From assembly GCA_039111635.1 (NCBI GenBank), contig JBCAQO010000010.1:930001-994000 (forward strand): a stretch of DNA of 64,000 nt, read 5' to 3'. Positions within the stretch are counted from its first letter, which is position 1. Every line of letters begins with the position of its first letter. Both the position numbers and the translations under genes were made by a program. A model generated the notes under the pieces. That model had not been told where the DNA came from. It searched no databases and saw only the letters and a program-made list of their open reading frames with translations. Source of the DNA: Heterobasidion occidentale. Taxonomy: Eukaryota > Basidiomycota > Agaricomycetes > Russulales > Bondarzewiaceae. Shown here in pieces: positions 46,801 to 59,076 of this stretch.

Positions 46801-48587
46801 CGTTGCCGCGCCATCCCTGTGAGTTGAATCATTAGAATAACACGCTGATTAAGCGCGAGAGGCTCACCATCTCTCGCCAAAGAGTATAGATGTCCTGCCG
46901 GTAGGTGAGAACATGAACACCAAAATTGCCATCTGAATACGCACTGGATCGACGAGCTTTTCATGCGGACCTTCGTTCATGGCTTTAATGACACGATCTC
47001 CTTCACGAACAACGACCATCGACAGCTCCGCCACTATCTGCTGTTTTTGTATGTCGAATTTGCGCGTGAATTCAGCTACGTTTTTCTCGATTGCCGAGTC
47101 TGGTTCTTCGTACAAATCTGTCTTGAAATCGCTTTGCGGGCCATGAGAACGGTGACTTTCTGTAGCCTTGCTGCTATCTTTGAATGATAGAAGCTCGCGT
47201 AGTTTCGCATCTTGAGATAATAGGGCTTTCGGCCCGCCTTGGCTGTCGACTATCTGTTTAAGCTGTTTTTGTTCTGGACTTGTGAACAGATGAAAGACCG
47301 ATAGCATAGCATCCATCCTGCGAGAACAGTCTCAGTAAAGTCATATCACGATATCTGAATACAAAAAAAACGAACTTGGCGTTCATAGCGCTTGTCGTAT
47401 CGCTGACAGCTAGAAGCTTTACATTGAGTTCGTCGACGCCGAGAGAAGTGTGCACCGATAGCGCAAACTCAAATTCGGTGCGGCGTTTTGTAAATGTCGT
47501 CACGAATCCTAGCAATTTCGTGTCCCATAGCGGGCCTTGGAAGACCTTCGCTAGAAGCTTTTTCTTCGAGTATGTGTCACATGCATTCGAGCATTTCTTG
47601 ATGTCCTCTGCCGCCTGTTTCGATAACGCACCCAAACGGTCTACAAGCGTACTTCCATCCAGAGCAACGGCGAGGGGGTCGTGTACTCCTTGTAACCTTG
47701 GGAATGGGTTGAGGTAAGATAGTGGGCGCAAGGTACGCTGACGTACTGGAGCAACACAGACATCATGTCCTTCATCTCAACATACAAGGCAATAATCTTT
47801 TTCTCATTTTCGCGGCGTTTCAACTCCAGAGTGTATACGGTTTTGAAAGCCATGACAGCCACTGATGATAACACGTCAGATACAAATATCGGAATTATCG
47901 CCCAAAAAAAACGAACCACCAATGAAAGGATGTAACTCTCCAAGCTTATCCAGCGCGCTCATTAGCACTGGCATTCCATCGAAAAAACTGTTGATGCCTT
48001 GCTCAATTGTCTCGACCACGCCAGTCGTCTTGATCACTTCGTTGGCGACAGTGAGAAGCGGAGAGAACGCGGTCTGTTGTCCTTGGATGGCAGACACCTT
48101 GTTCTCTGAGAATATCATCAGTTAGGATGCATGAAGCTGATGCAGTCATGCGGGGTGGAGCCGACCTATGGTATTGAGAGCTCTCTCGACTTTTGAAGGC
48201 TTAACTTCTGTTTGAACCACGGCCCATGATTCTGTCAGCATCTCAGACATCGCGTTATTGGATTGCACCGTCAGCGCAGGTGGAATAGCAAGAGCCATGG
48301 TCAGCGCCATAGTAGCAGCAGTCCCATCCCTCACATCTTTGCTCGAGTCTTCATCAGGATCTTGAATAGGTTTCGTAGATGATATGGTGAGAGCGTGGTC
48401 ACGAGAATCATAACTTGGCGCAGGAGTGGTTGCAGCACGTATGGGGCGCGGTGGAGGGAGGAATGGGAGTGGAGGCACAGCATCTCGCTCCTTCAACCCG
48501 TCTTTGTGGATGTCATCGTCGACCGAACGGTTTCGACGAAGAGTGGACATGCTGAGTCGTTTCAGCAAGCGAATTGCGCTGGGCATG
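43848..48587 (-). CDS. Goodbye-like / EF-hand / ZZ zinc-finger protein
   Basis: One large gene of about 15 exons joined through 50-60 bp introns; exons traced include 48587-48176, 48105-47920, 47861-47747, 47696-47376, 47317-46944, 46816-46557, 46404-46094, 45409-44809 and 44156-43848. After a disordered start, a helical region (GELHPFIG, VYTLELKRRENEKKIIALY, CSNACDTYSKKKL) resembles the fungal STAND N-terminal Goodbye-like domain. An EF-hand loop, DDDASGFISVGE, follows. A long region without a named family comes next (IWHGYRYENNGEY). The C-terminus has two Cys-rich blocks (CDNCGGKIGG; then CGVCYEPVSLPCWYCIYC and DLFICESCDAKG), the second typical of a ZZ zinc finger, which usually binds peptides. 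The junction near 44810-44700 does not splice cleanly in my reading. I chose the start at 48587 (ATG); an upstream GTG is unlikely. Confidence 0.75.
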
Positions 48588-49194
48588 TCGCAGAAGGGAT
48601 GATAACAACGAGGGATCGTCACGCCGCTGATTAGCAGCAGACGGTCCTATATGAGACCCGTGGCGGATCGACAAGAATTCGAAGTAATCAATAATAATAA
48701 TAATGATATATTACCACCTTGATACATGAGCTGAAGTATCCTGTGCGCTGAGCGCTCCTGCGACTGCCTCGATGGAATAAAGATCTATAACAGATACACG
48801 AGGAGCTTGGGCCTTAGGCCTTAGGAACGAGGACCTTATATTTATTAATGATGCATGATGGGCTATCGAAAGGAAATGGGCTTTCACCAGTCTTTCTCCG
48901 CAATCGATCGTGCTAAATTGCCAGCCACAATCGACATCGTTGAATGGTCATAAATTGAGATCTGAAGCGACTTTCTTGAGTGTGAAACTTGAAGAGACCA
49001 TGATGTGGAAGGATATGGAAGAAAAGAAAGATGGATGAGATTGTCCAGCAGGCGCCCGGCGAGCCGAAAGGGATTAGACAGGATTAGACGCGCACCCAGC
49101 TCCTTTGTAAGATGGCTGACTAATGTGGCTGTCATAGCTGTCTGGGGCGGCCTGCCCTTGTCCTCCATCTCTTACCCTTCTACTGCCATCATCC
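48588..49194. promoter_or_regulatory. Shared divergent 5' region (ZZ protein / RAD6)
   Basis: About 600 bp between two divergent starts. It contains a short AAT microsatellite at about 48688-48704. A minus-strand frame at 49168-48884 is not convincing. No clear TATA box was seen. Confidence 0.45.
48688..48704 (+). repeat. (AAT)n microsatellite
   Basis: Five to six perfect aat/ata units in the RAD6/ZZ divergent region. The tract is short. Confidence 0.85.
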
Positions 49195-49796
49195 ATGGTG
49201 TGTGCGACGATACTTTCGCTCCGTAGTAAATCATTGATTCGCGATGGTCGACTCAGTCTACCAATTGCAGAAGGCGGCTCATCCGCGACTTCAAGCGGCT
49301 CTCAAGCGACCCGCCGGGCGGCATTTCGGGCAGCCCTTGCCCAGATAACATCATGCTCTGGAATGCAGTCATATTTGGCCCAGGTGCGTCGCTGTCCTAC
49401 GTCAGGCCTGGAGCTATTCTGATTACTGCTTCAGCGGAAACGCCATTCGAGGACGGGACTTTCAAACTCCTCCTGACCTTTGACGAGTCGTATCCCAACA
49501 AGCCCCCGACTGTGAAATTCTTGTCGCGCATGTTCCATCCCAATGTGTACGCCAATGGCGAGCTCTGTCTTGACATCCTACAGAACCGCTGGTCCCCAAC
49601 ATACGACGTTGCCGCCATCCTCACCAGTATCCAGAGTCTCCTGCACGATCCGAATCCGAACAGTCCCGCCAATGCTGAGGCGGCACAGCTTTATCGGGAA
49701 AACATGAAGGAGTACGTACGTCGCGTCCGCGCGACCGTGGAGGAAAGCTGGCTTGAGGAGGAAGAAAAAGCCGCTGTCGAGGAGCCCAGCGCCTGA
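49195..49796 (+). CDS. RAD6: Ubiquitin-conjugating enzyme E2 Rad6/Ubc2
   Basis: E2 enzyme for PCNA and histone H2B ubiquitination and N-end-rule turnover. The first exon is only the start codon (49195-49197); the intron 49198-49256 begins directly after ATG. Exons 49257-49383 and 49435-49796 complete 163 aa. With this splice the protein starts [16 protein letters not shown], matching the family; no other start gives that. The UBC fold is complete: [41 protein letters not shown] with the catalytic Cys, and [15 protein letters not shown] short acidic tail ([12 protein letters not shown]) follows residue 145, as in fungal Rad6. No defects were seen. Confidence 0.94.
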
Positions 49797-50470
49797 GCCT
49801 GTGGTTGGAAACCATCCGCGTTATCTGGGCTCATTCGACATTGGGCAGTTGGGTATGGTCGGTTGGTCTGATGGTGAATGATACGCCGGTCTTGTTATTG
49901 GATCATCGGGTAGTCATGGCGCTGGGAACGTCTCCGCCAATGGATAAGGGTTCTGTGCCGTGCACGTTTAGTATGCCGCAACCTCAGCTGCAGCTCTACG
50001 TCCCTCGGGGGTGCGCTTCTCATTTATTTTATATCCCCTTTGTTTCCTCACTAACATCTCTATGCTCATAGCACCTCACCGTCTTTTCCCATATCACGTT
50101 CCTTCCGCTTGATTGCGAACTCTTCGTTATGGTTGCAGCCATTGCTGTCGTGTTCTATCCTAGTCAAGCATGTATACGACTTGTCCCGTATACATATTCC
50201 TAATGTCTACGATTAAGACCCATGATTTCACATTCCCTTATAAGATTGTGATGATGCAGCCGCCGATTTTTAAGTCCAAATATTGATCGTCAAGACAGGT
50301 TGCTCGGCTGAAACTTAGGTGCACTCGCTTTGTCAATCCCGTCATGTGATCAGAACACGTACAATCTTCACGTCTGTTCGCGCCACATGCTCCCCCCTCC
50401 TCCCTCCTCCCAGGAACCCTCGGTTTTCGTCCTTCCTCACTAGGAACATTCATATCATCTGGCGGTAGTA
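49797..50470. other. Intergenic stretch, no gene identified
   Basis: RAD6 3' flank and 5' flank of the next gene. No convincing frame. A run of ctcccccctcctccctcctccc precedes the next ATG by about 70 bp and may be a pyrimidine-rich start-site element. Confidence 0.5.
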
Positions 50471-52058
50471 ATGGTGACCGTCACTTCTCCGGCTGCTGCC
50501 AATGAGCAGGAACAAAAGCGAAAGAAAGCGGCAGCAGACAAGGCCAAAGCTGCTCATGTGCGCTGCGCTTACTTTGAATGCAACCAAACATACTGATAAA
50601 CTTCATGTGCCTTTGATTGGACGCTATTGTATTCACGCTTGCTCTGCTGAATGTATCGGTGCTTTACCCTTATGCGCCGAGCAGCTCTCAAAACAGTTGC
50701 AGATGCGCCTGCAATATGCCCGTCTCAAAGTTGAACACGGATGGGTACGTCTCATACTCTTTTCTGTCTCAAGAGATTCTCACCTCGTTTGCATTGCTGA
50801 AGCAACGGCAAAACTTGAATGAGGTCGAGAACCTGTACTTTCACCACTCCGCTCTCAAGGGTCGCTCTAAACCGACTCCAGTCACTACCATTCCTCCATC
50901 ACCTGCTCGCGCATCCATACCGAGGTCAACATCTACGCTGCTTAGCATGCCGCCTCCAGCACTTACACAAACATCAACTTTATCTTCGCTCGGCGAGGAT
51001 GCAAGCTTCGGTGCCGAAGGCACGGGGTTGATCGAGCTTCTTGATGTCAACATGTTCGAGGCCAAAACACCTTCAGCATCCGCGGCCTCATCCTCCGCGC
51101 AATTCATCACCCACCATCGCACCAATTCACTTTCCTCAGCCCCGACGTTACCTACCTCCTCCTTCGCTTCTGCTGGGCGCCCGACTCATTCGCGCACGGT
51201 GTCCACGGACCACGCGCACATGCAACAGCAAGATATTTCGATGTCTTCGTCGCCATTTGTATACGCATCGTCGCCGTTTCCCATCCCCTCGTCCTCCGAC
51301 GTGGAGAGAAACGGGTCCAACGGCCCGACCACATTTTCACCTTCACCCTTCGCCCCTTCTGCCCTGCCTCCTACGACCAGTGCATCGCCTATGTCCTCCG
51401 CGTCCCCATTTTCCCCTCCCATACCTGTTTTACCTGCATCAACTCAGATGTCTCCATATGCACACATGCCTCTCCCGAAGCCAAGGCCTCTGACCGCATC
51501 CCATTCCATGCCTCTTCCCTCTCCAACACCTATCTCAGCCCCCATGACGCTCTCATCCGCTCTCACAGCCCCAAATGTACTCCAACTGCCGCCGCCACCA
51601 CTACATCAACCAGCACAACTGCCATTGCAACCGCCATTATCGCAGCCACCCCCCCCCATCCGACCTCGCCCATGCCGCATTACCCTTCGCACGTACACTT
51701 GCAATCGCAATCGCACCCACATATGCATCCTCACGGGCACCAGCCCGTTCACCAAATAGCTTATGGATACCCGCAGCTCAGCCGGCCCACGAAAACGTTC
51801 GACATCCCCACGGCCGCCCCGCAGCATCCGCCCGGCGGCCCAGGGCAGGGAGCCGGAGGTGGCGCGCCTCTCACGTACGACTCGTTCTGGAACTCTCATT
51901 CGGGTGCAGGATGGCGGCGGGTTGTCGGGAAGGGGCAGTCTCCAATTGCCAGCGTGAACAGCGGCGGTAATGGGTCCGGGGGCGCGATAGTCGCGGTGGG
52001 CGTGGGTGCCGGCGTGAACGGGAGTGTAAGCGGGGCCATGACAGGGTGGAAGGGGTAG
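50471..52058 (+). CDS. Pro/Ser-rich protein with conserved coiled N-terminus
   Basis: Exons 50471-50557, 50685-50744 and 50803-52058. The first 75 residues form a conserved helical segment (KRKKAAADKAKAAH, then LSKQLQMRLQYARLKVEHGW, then NLNEVENLYFHHS), which reads like a coiled-coil element of a nuclear protein; I do not recognise the family. The rest is low-complexity Pro/Ser/Thr-rich and likely disordered. At a run of nine C (51649-51657) the frame must shift by one to give the natural-looking tail (YPSHVHLQSQSHPHMHPHGH..., then PLTYDSFWNSHSG). In a long homopolymer this is most likely a sequencing error rather than decay. If real, the protein would end soon after the run. Confidence 0.65.
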
Positions 52059-52410
52059 GTGTATTTCTCCGTCGCCTCACTGTATTCTTGTTACTTTCGC
52101 GATGCTTGGTGTTGTCAATGCTCAGAGTGCAACTCTATCTACGTTTTGTTTTTGATCTCACCTCACCATGGGCTCGTTGTAGTCGCATGATGTTGGCACC
52201 CACTTCAGGATGCATTGATGCATTGGGAGTCCAGTGGCCTTGTGTCGGCAAGAAGTGGTGAAGATGACGGAACAGACTCTCGTGATCCAGCGATCTGTCA
52301 CACTTTCACAGAGATTTCAAATTATTTCCAATCCTCGATCACGACAGCGGTACTGCGACAGACTGCCATTCGAGAACTTGCCACAACACGTTACACGAGC
52401 CGAAAGCACT
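52059..52410. other. Intergenic stretch, no gene identified
   Basis: Nothing recognisable. The start of the next gene is uncertain, so its 5' exon may reach into this stretch (in-frame ATGs at 52234 and 52264). Confidence 0.45.
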
Positions 52411-54661
52411 ATGGCTGCGGAAAGTTCTTCGAACATGTTATCTCCCGAAGCATTTCTCAAACTCTACATACCTCCCAGGTGTCTCAGTGTTAACAGTCCG
52501 ATAGTCAGTCCGCGACCCAGAGTGACCGCCCAGATTCACAGCAGTTGTGTCTATGGAAATGGCCTGCTCGCCACACTCAAGGTCATGACGAATTGGACAA
52601 ACTGTTCCGACGCTATCGATATCATACGATACCTGACGACTCCCCCAGTATCCAGATGTAAGCAATCGTCTATATCAGTACTTCTTTGTCGTACTCATGC
52701 AGCCTCGCCTAAAGGGACAGCGGTTTCGACGTCAAGTATATTGAACCAACCATCCAGCTCATCAACGATGAATTTCTCACAGACGAGGCACCGTCTCTAC
52801 GATGCAAGATAGACTCCATAAATCTAGGTGAGTCCGACAATTTTTCTTCGTGGACTTTCTTTGACCACGCCTACTATGCGTTGTAATCAGGATATGGGAT
52901 GGCTAGGGTTGTGTCTGATGACTGCCCTAGGATTCCACCGACTATCGAAGGCTCTACTGCGAACTCAAACAAATGTCGGCTCATAGTCTTGTTCATAGTA
53001 AAATATTTTCCCTCGTATTCCATTTAAACGTGCGCTGAAATTTGAATAACAGGATCCTGCCATTGAGATCGATTGGCATATATTTGAACCTATGGGTAAG
53101 AAGACTTCTCTCCCCCTGACAACATAGCTCGGCCTTTTTTTGATCGTCTAATCTCCGAATGCAATCGAGTCGGCAGCCCATATGGAATGCTTACAGACGA
53201 ACGTCATATGTCCATTCTCTATTTCCCCCCCGACGGACCTCCGGACCCCTACCGTCTGCTTGATCTCGATTATAACTATTTTATTCGCAACCTGTCGGTC
53301 GCTGACTCCCCTCTTCGTCGGACTATCGCTGCCTGTGTGCTATTCTCAGTCGGTACTGGTTCATTGAAGCCAGTTCGTCGATTCGATCTCTGTCGAGGTG
53401 CCCTGCGTGACCCAGCGTGTTTAAATGACAGCTTCTCGACGGAGCCTGAGATACTTCAATCTTTCCGCTCCTACCGCGACTTTGATCTATATACTCTCCA
53501 GCGATCGCCGGCAGCTTGGCATCAGTTTGTGTGCTGGCGAACATGGGCTCAACGGCAAGCGGCTAATCCACGAACACGCATCAAGCGGGGATCCGTGTTG
53601 CGCGTTCAATGTAATGGATTTCTACGCAATTATCGTCCATGGAGGTCTCCGTTCCCGAATCCACGCCCTCCTCAAGAGACTCTTGACATTGTAGCACGAT
53701 ATCCGCGTCCCCGAGATGCCGCGGTTGACGAGGCGATTGCACAAGCGTTTCAGAGAAACAACCATCTTTCATTCGAGGTTACAGATGTCAAACGCGCAGG
53801 TCCAGACTATTTCTCTCAAGTCTTTTTCGGTAGGCTAGAAGGGACGAATACAGCCATCTGTGTCAAACTCTTCGACGAGCGCCTTTTTCCGTGCAGCCAG
53901 CAGCCTGAATACGGCGAAGGCGTTGAATCAGAGCTGCAGTTACTTGATCTCAACTTTGCGGACGATATGATGCGTCGTGAAGAAGGGGTGTATTGTGACC
54001 GTTTACAATATCTCCAAGGGTCCATGATCCCACACTGCTATGGGTTCCACGTGGTACGTCTACCGTGCTGTCCTCTTTTCCTGCATAGGTCTGACTAACA
54101 AGGCTCAAAGCTCACACTTCCGGACGGATGGGAGGTGCTTGGTTTCTTCATGGAAATTATAGACGGACCTTCGTTGTGGGAAATTGGGCAGCAGAACGGA
54201 TCTCCGGATTTCCAAGCAAGTGTGGTGAGAGGCATTCAATTCAATCTTGCATTTCTTTGTCATTTGAACTCACGCTCTATGCCTGCTGTTCAATTGGAAC
54301 CTAAATTACATAGGTCACAAGCGTGCGCCATATGGTACGAGCACTTGGATTTGCAGGAGTCGATCAGAGAGATTGGCATCTCGATCAGATTCTGTGTCCT
54401 AGGAACTCCCCGGTGACTGTTCCTCCCCACGGAGACGACGACGACGCTCGTGTGCAGTCACACAATGTGATTCCTTCTCATCTCCCAATGGTCCTGATCG
54501 ATTTTGCATTTGCGCCACAGAAGTTGGGGGAAGACTGGTCTCGGCCTGGGTACCCTATCCACAACCCTTTGGTATTGACGCTCACATTGTATGATGAAAT
54601 CAGGGTGCCTTTCGATATCATCGACGACCATTGGCTACCAATGATGGAAGAGGAATATTGA
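52411..54661 (+). CDS. Kinase-like protein with altered catalytic motifs
   Basis: Multi-exon gene with a long N-terminal region (exon with FEPM joining to FFDRLISECNRVGSPYGML across the intron before 53131). It ends in a protein-kinase-like fold: FSQVFFGRLEGTN (loop), AICVKLFDE (candidate VAIK Lys), VLGFFMEIIDGPSLW (hinge), DWHLDQIL where HRDxxxxN is expected, and VLIDFAFA where DFG is expected. Catalytic Asp and Asn are not seen in the usual positions, so it is probably a pseudokinase. Exons at 53187-54053 and about 54109-54661 are clear; the 5' half (52411-53060) is only roughly placed. Start and two splice sites are uncertain. Confidence 0.6.
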
Positions 54662-55048
54662 GCATAACTTTCTGTCTCGTGTGAATTCACTAGTAACCCT
54701 TGTTCATGGATGATGTCTCTCTTCTGTTGCACTGGATCCTCATACCCGCTTGGCAGGAATAATAGCAACATGCTTTCACCATGCATAGCTAATAGTAGTA
54801 TAAAGCGCGATTGAGTCTATCTTGTGCTATATAACTTTTGAATGAAACCGCCCGGGACGGCTTCCAGCTCTGTCCCTTCAAACCTCCAGGTTTCGTGAGC
54901 GTGATCTGATGCTGAAGTAGTTGAATCCCCGTTCTGTTATTGGAATTCTATATACATGTTATACAAGCATTTCCACCCCATTTCCACAGCTCGTTAACAG
55001 GATGTGACATCTCATGATCGCAGCCATAAGTTTCTCCGATAATGGCTA
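54662..55048. other. Intergenic stretch between convergent genes
   Basis: No gene was seen between the kinase-like gene (plus) and the unknown minus-strand gene. Confidence 0.5.
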
Positions 55049-56392
55049 CTAAATAGGACCGCTGACCATCTGCGGCCTAGTCGCTGCGGCATTGACCACC
55101 CGAAACTGATTTGCTTCGTCCAAAAGCCCTCTCAGGTCATTCATACCTTTCCATAGAACAAAGGCAAGAAGTAACTTTGCTTCCTCTCTCTCGACGACAG
55201 CCCAGTCGACGAAGAACGTCTCGTGCTCTTCGTCGTGAGACACCTCTCCTCCCGCATGCTTTGGTAGCTTCAGAACAAGGACATTGAGGTAGTCGGTGAC
55301 GTAGACACATTCCACGCCGTAGTGGTAACCAGACTGCACGGCTTGCTGTAAGAGGGTCATCGTACCCTCGTGCCTACCGGCGCCGCCTGAAAGTGGTTCC
55401 TGGTCAACGGCAATCTGTTGCACTTCTTGAGATACAACTTCCATGTAGCCATTTTTCTACGGAACCAGCGTCAGCCAATTGTGTGTGTGTATGTATCGTG
55501 TCAGCTTCATACCTGAAATCCTACTGCCACTAGCCCTTTAAAGATAGATGTATCTCCCTTGATGATAGCATCTTGCAGCTCAAAGCCGGTGTTGATGTTG
55601 AAATATTGAGACGGTTTAAGATATCTATGCAAAGAAGATAGTGTTGATGATCCCGCCTCCCTGGATAATTCTACCCGATCAAACGTCGAAGTCCCTTCCA
55701 GCCATTGAGTATTCTGCGATCCTCGATGGGAGGACAGGCGAAGGTGCTCCCTGGTAATCTCGTGAGAGAAGGCGAAAATTTGATCGAATCTCGTGGGTCC
55801 AATAAGGACAGGCACTTGTGGCGCTAGATTGGTTGATCAATTTCTCAACGGACGAGATGCAAGAGAATAAAAGACACACACCCTCAGATTCAGTGACAGA
55901 GATATCGGCTCGGCCACTGGACACCTCGTCAACAATGGCCAACTCTGGGGCCCGGACACTACAGGATCCTTCATGAAGAACTTCCAGATCTATAACATTT
56001 GTGTGGTCGTGATCGTCAACCAGACCCCATTCTGTCGCCCAGCATCGGACGATGGCATGCAAGGGAGCAATGATCTGGTTGTTACAAGCAGACCTAAGAT
56101 CGGAAGTGAGACATCAAAAAACATGTCGATGGAGGAGATAGGGGACTCACATTATGTCGCCCTCGGTCCTGGGTTTGAGGAAGGGTATGTCCCCTGCATG
56201 TAAGAGTGCCTCTGGCACCTGAGACTGAGCCATGGCTTCTCTGAACCTAGCAAACACGGCATCGTGTTTCCAATCCCACGTCACAGGGGAGAGTTTATAG
56301 TTGGACAGATATTCGCTAGCCCGTGGGACTATCCTGAGGGGGTGGAGTGAATCCGACAGCTGGAACACGCCGGAAAGGTACGGGCTCTTCAA
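55049..56392 (-). CDS. Unrecognised hypothetical protein
   Basis: Coding-like minus-strand exons follow one another with short introns: 56392-56150 (WDWKHDAVFARFREAMAQS), about 56062-55880 (LHAIVRCWATEWGLVDDHD), 55815-55513 (VPVLIGPTRFDQIFAFSHEI) and 55444-55049. The protein is mixed alpha/beta without transmembrane segments or a recognisable motif. I do not know the family. The first exon opens without ATG, so the true start lies upstream or the first exon is incomplete. The next gene upstream on the plus strand is the kinase-like gene, with which it is convergent. Confidence 0.5.
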
Positions 56393-58517
56393 AGAGAAAT
56401 TCCCAAACAGGCGACGACATTGCAGACAAGTGACAGGGGTGAGCGAAGTTGCTGGACAACACGGGCGAGGCGAGCTTTTATACCTCAGGGAGACATCGAC
56501 AAGAAATTATGGCGATTTCAGTACGAGGAGATGGGATTCGACAGACGCAAATCACAAAGTCGACAGCGACATCCTAACGAGACCTGTAAACGGCAAACCG
56601 AGGCTGAAAGGATGCATGCATACGGAGTTCCGGCAACTTACAGATTGATTCTCCAACAGAACCACAAGAAAGAGCCCTATTGTTCATTCCATGGCACAAT
56701 AGCCATAGAACGTTACCACATAAGCTCAAAAGGTTTATGTTCGAGCCGCGTGGTAGGCATGAGAAAGGAGCCTGACTCACAATGATCAAGAAGAGTGAGT
56801 ATTGCCAATGCCTTCGCCCCTATCAAGATGAATAGACAAATGAGACCAGCTTGTGCGTACCCTCCGAATGCCCTTGACCTAATTGCGGCTGGCTGCAGTA
56901 CCAAGTACATCTGAGCTGTGATTAATCAGACGAGGCACACCTACTAGCCGTTGCATGCAAAGTGTGTAACCGCCTGACAGAGATTGACGGAGCCATAATC
57001 AAAGGTTCTGCACTTCGCGCTGCAGCTGGTTCTATGAAATCCAGTGCAGCATTTGCCAGAATCTGGTTCTGATCTCCGACGGGAACCTCGAACAGCGTCT
57101 AACAGCATCATCCACAACAGCCACAAGGTACGTCATCTGCGCTTCTCTAGGCACTCCCGGGTGAGCATCAAAAATCAGGAAGGTCTTTGTCTAGCAAGAT
57201 GCGAAGCTTCCGAAGTCCCATTGTTCCTCATTGTCCCGGGAACGCGGAAGATTTTCAAGATAGCCCCCCGCCGTATCGCTATCCCATGATACACCGCATG
57301 TCACAACAACATCCAACGGCCATCGTGGCCAACGCCCCCGCACGCGGGTAATATCACTTCAAGACCGCTCACCTTCACACGCGTTCGGTGTTTGAGAAGG
57401 GCTAGGTTGAACCTAAAGCCGCAGCAGTCCTGATACTCGAGCTGTTGCTCACGCTCACGTGTGTATTCGCAGCGGCGTTTGCACCTCTACTTACCGAAGA
57501 GAGTGATGGCCGATCGTCAAAAGGGCAGCAGCCTCCAGCCGACAATGTGAACGGCAATTGCAATGCGTCAGTGAAAGTGTTCTGGTTCTGCAGTGAGTGA
57601 TGGGATGAGAGTCGGAGCACCTCACATCATCGATGGCGCGGAGCATCGATTGTCGGGTCCGTCAATAACCGGGTGATCAGGGGACCAGCGGCAAGTCACA
57701 TGATCCATCATGGCTCTGAGCTCAGTTTGTCCCCACTCAATTGACTCACGACCGCAATGCTGCCTGATCAGATTGACTGAGAAACGAAACAAGCACACCT
57801 GGATGTGAATAGCCGACAGATCAGATTTCTCAACTTTACTGTGTTTGTATCAAATCCGAATTCACCCGTCATCCATCGTACCAAAGTAACTGCTCAGCGC
57901 CATCTGCCCATGTTGACTGTAGCGACTAGGTAAGACAATTCAACAACCAGATGGACATTGCTTGTATAAACCCTGAGTTGGTGAGCTGTTTCTGATAAGA
58001 TGATATTCAGGACTTTTGTTGCAGCTGGTTGAGGTTCAGCCGAGGAGATTTTGCGTACTTCAAGAATCAAGGCGCCCCTTACACCCGTCCTATTTCACAC
58101 CATGAATAACATCACATAAGGTCGTAGGTACTGTGTGTGCACCGCTATGTTGGCACGGAGAAGGAGTCCTAGTTGAGAGCAGTCTCGTCCGGTGCCGTCA
58201 ACCTATAGATCGAAGATGGTTAGCATCAACAAGGTCTTCGCCTCCATCAAGAGCTATTGTGCCATGCACTGAACAATAAAGTTCGCTCTATGGTTCTTTT
58301 TCTCCGCAAGGGCGACCCAAGAGTACGTTCCCGGAGTTCGCTATGTATCCATGCGCTAAAATAATCTGCCTTCGCATGCCTATAGGTCTCCGTAGAAGTC
58401 CGGTGTCGAGTTTGAAACTGTCGCGTCTACTGATTCCCTCTAAGCAAGTCACTTTTCAAGAATCAACTCTTGTCTATATTGATTAATCTTATCAGGTCGA
58501 TTGATTTTTTCTCGAGA
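56393..58517. other. Intergenic stretch of about 2.1 kb, no gene identified
   Basis: Only short frames occur. A minus-strand frame at 56910-56713 starts with ATG and has a hydrophobic segment (GGYAQAGLICLFILIGAKAL) that could be one exon of a membrane protein, but I found no partners for it. It may hold the 5' exon of the unknown minus gene. Confidence 0.45.
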
Positions 58518-58612
58518 TATATAAAGAGCCCGTCCTCGTCCCTGTTCTGCCAGTCAGTCAGACATTTCTCTCTCTCTCGACTGCTTGTCACCGGGGTAAT
58601 AATGTCGTCGCC
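58518..58612 (+). promoter_or_regulatory. TATA box and start of a gene cut by an assembly gap
   Basis: TATATAAA lies at 58518-58525, followed by a pyrimidine-rich tctctctctc tract at about 58567-58577 and an ATG at 58602 (aataATGTCGTCG). This is the arrangement of a strongly expressed fungal core promoter. The coding sequence enters the 100-N gap three codons later. After the gap (58713 on), no continuation can be recognised. Confidence 0.6.
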
Positions 58613-58712
58613 NNNNNNNNNNNNNNNNNNNNNNNNNNNNNNNNNNNNNNNNNNNNNNNNNNNNNNNNNNNNNNNNNNNNNNNNNNNNNNNNNNNNNNNN
58701 NNNNNNNNNNNN
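58613..58712. other. 100-N assembly gap
   Basis: Exactly 100 N, a placeholder for a gap of unknown length. It truncates the gene that starts at 58602. Confidence 0.97.
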
Positions 58713-59076
58713 CTGCTTTACAGACTGCACAGTGCAGGATGAAGTGGGTCGATGCTTTGCACAATGCGGTCACAGTTTCTCCGCGGAATTTAAACTCAGA
58801 TCCACTCACAGATTTTTTGGGAAGGTGCACGCAAACTCGTACCAGTTTGAGGCTCCGCAGATATCAGGCAATTTTTCAAGTGAGTTCATGTGGGCGTATC
58901 ATGAGAAGGACGTTTCGGACAGCAGGCCCGAAAGCGTGTGCGAGGTTCGCGAGCCGATGGCCAAAGACGCGCGGAATGACTCACGGAGCAACATACCGCC
59001 GTGGAAACATGTCCTGGAGACACATCCACCATGGCGCATTCGTCCGATAGAGCGAACATCCCACACATAAATATGC
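58713..59076. other. Stretch after the gap, no gene identified
   Basis: Contains no supportable frame; it is the 5' flank of the MFS gene and perhaps the end of the gene lost in the gap. Confidence 0.5.

Noticed and set aside
51041..51970. Arg/His-rich plus-strand frames in the Pro/Ser-rich gene
   Set aside because: Frame-shifted readings of a low-complexity coding region.
56713..56910. Hydrophobic 65-aa minus-strand frame as a membrane protein gene
   Set aside because: A single short exon without partners or a family match; only mentioned in the intergenic entry.
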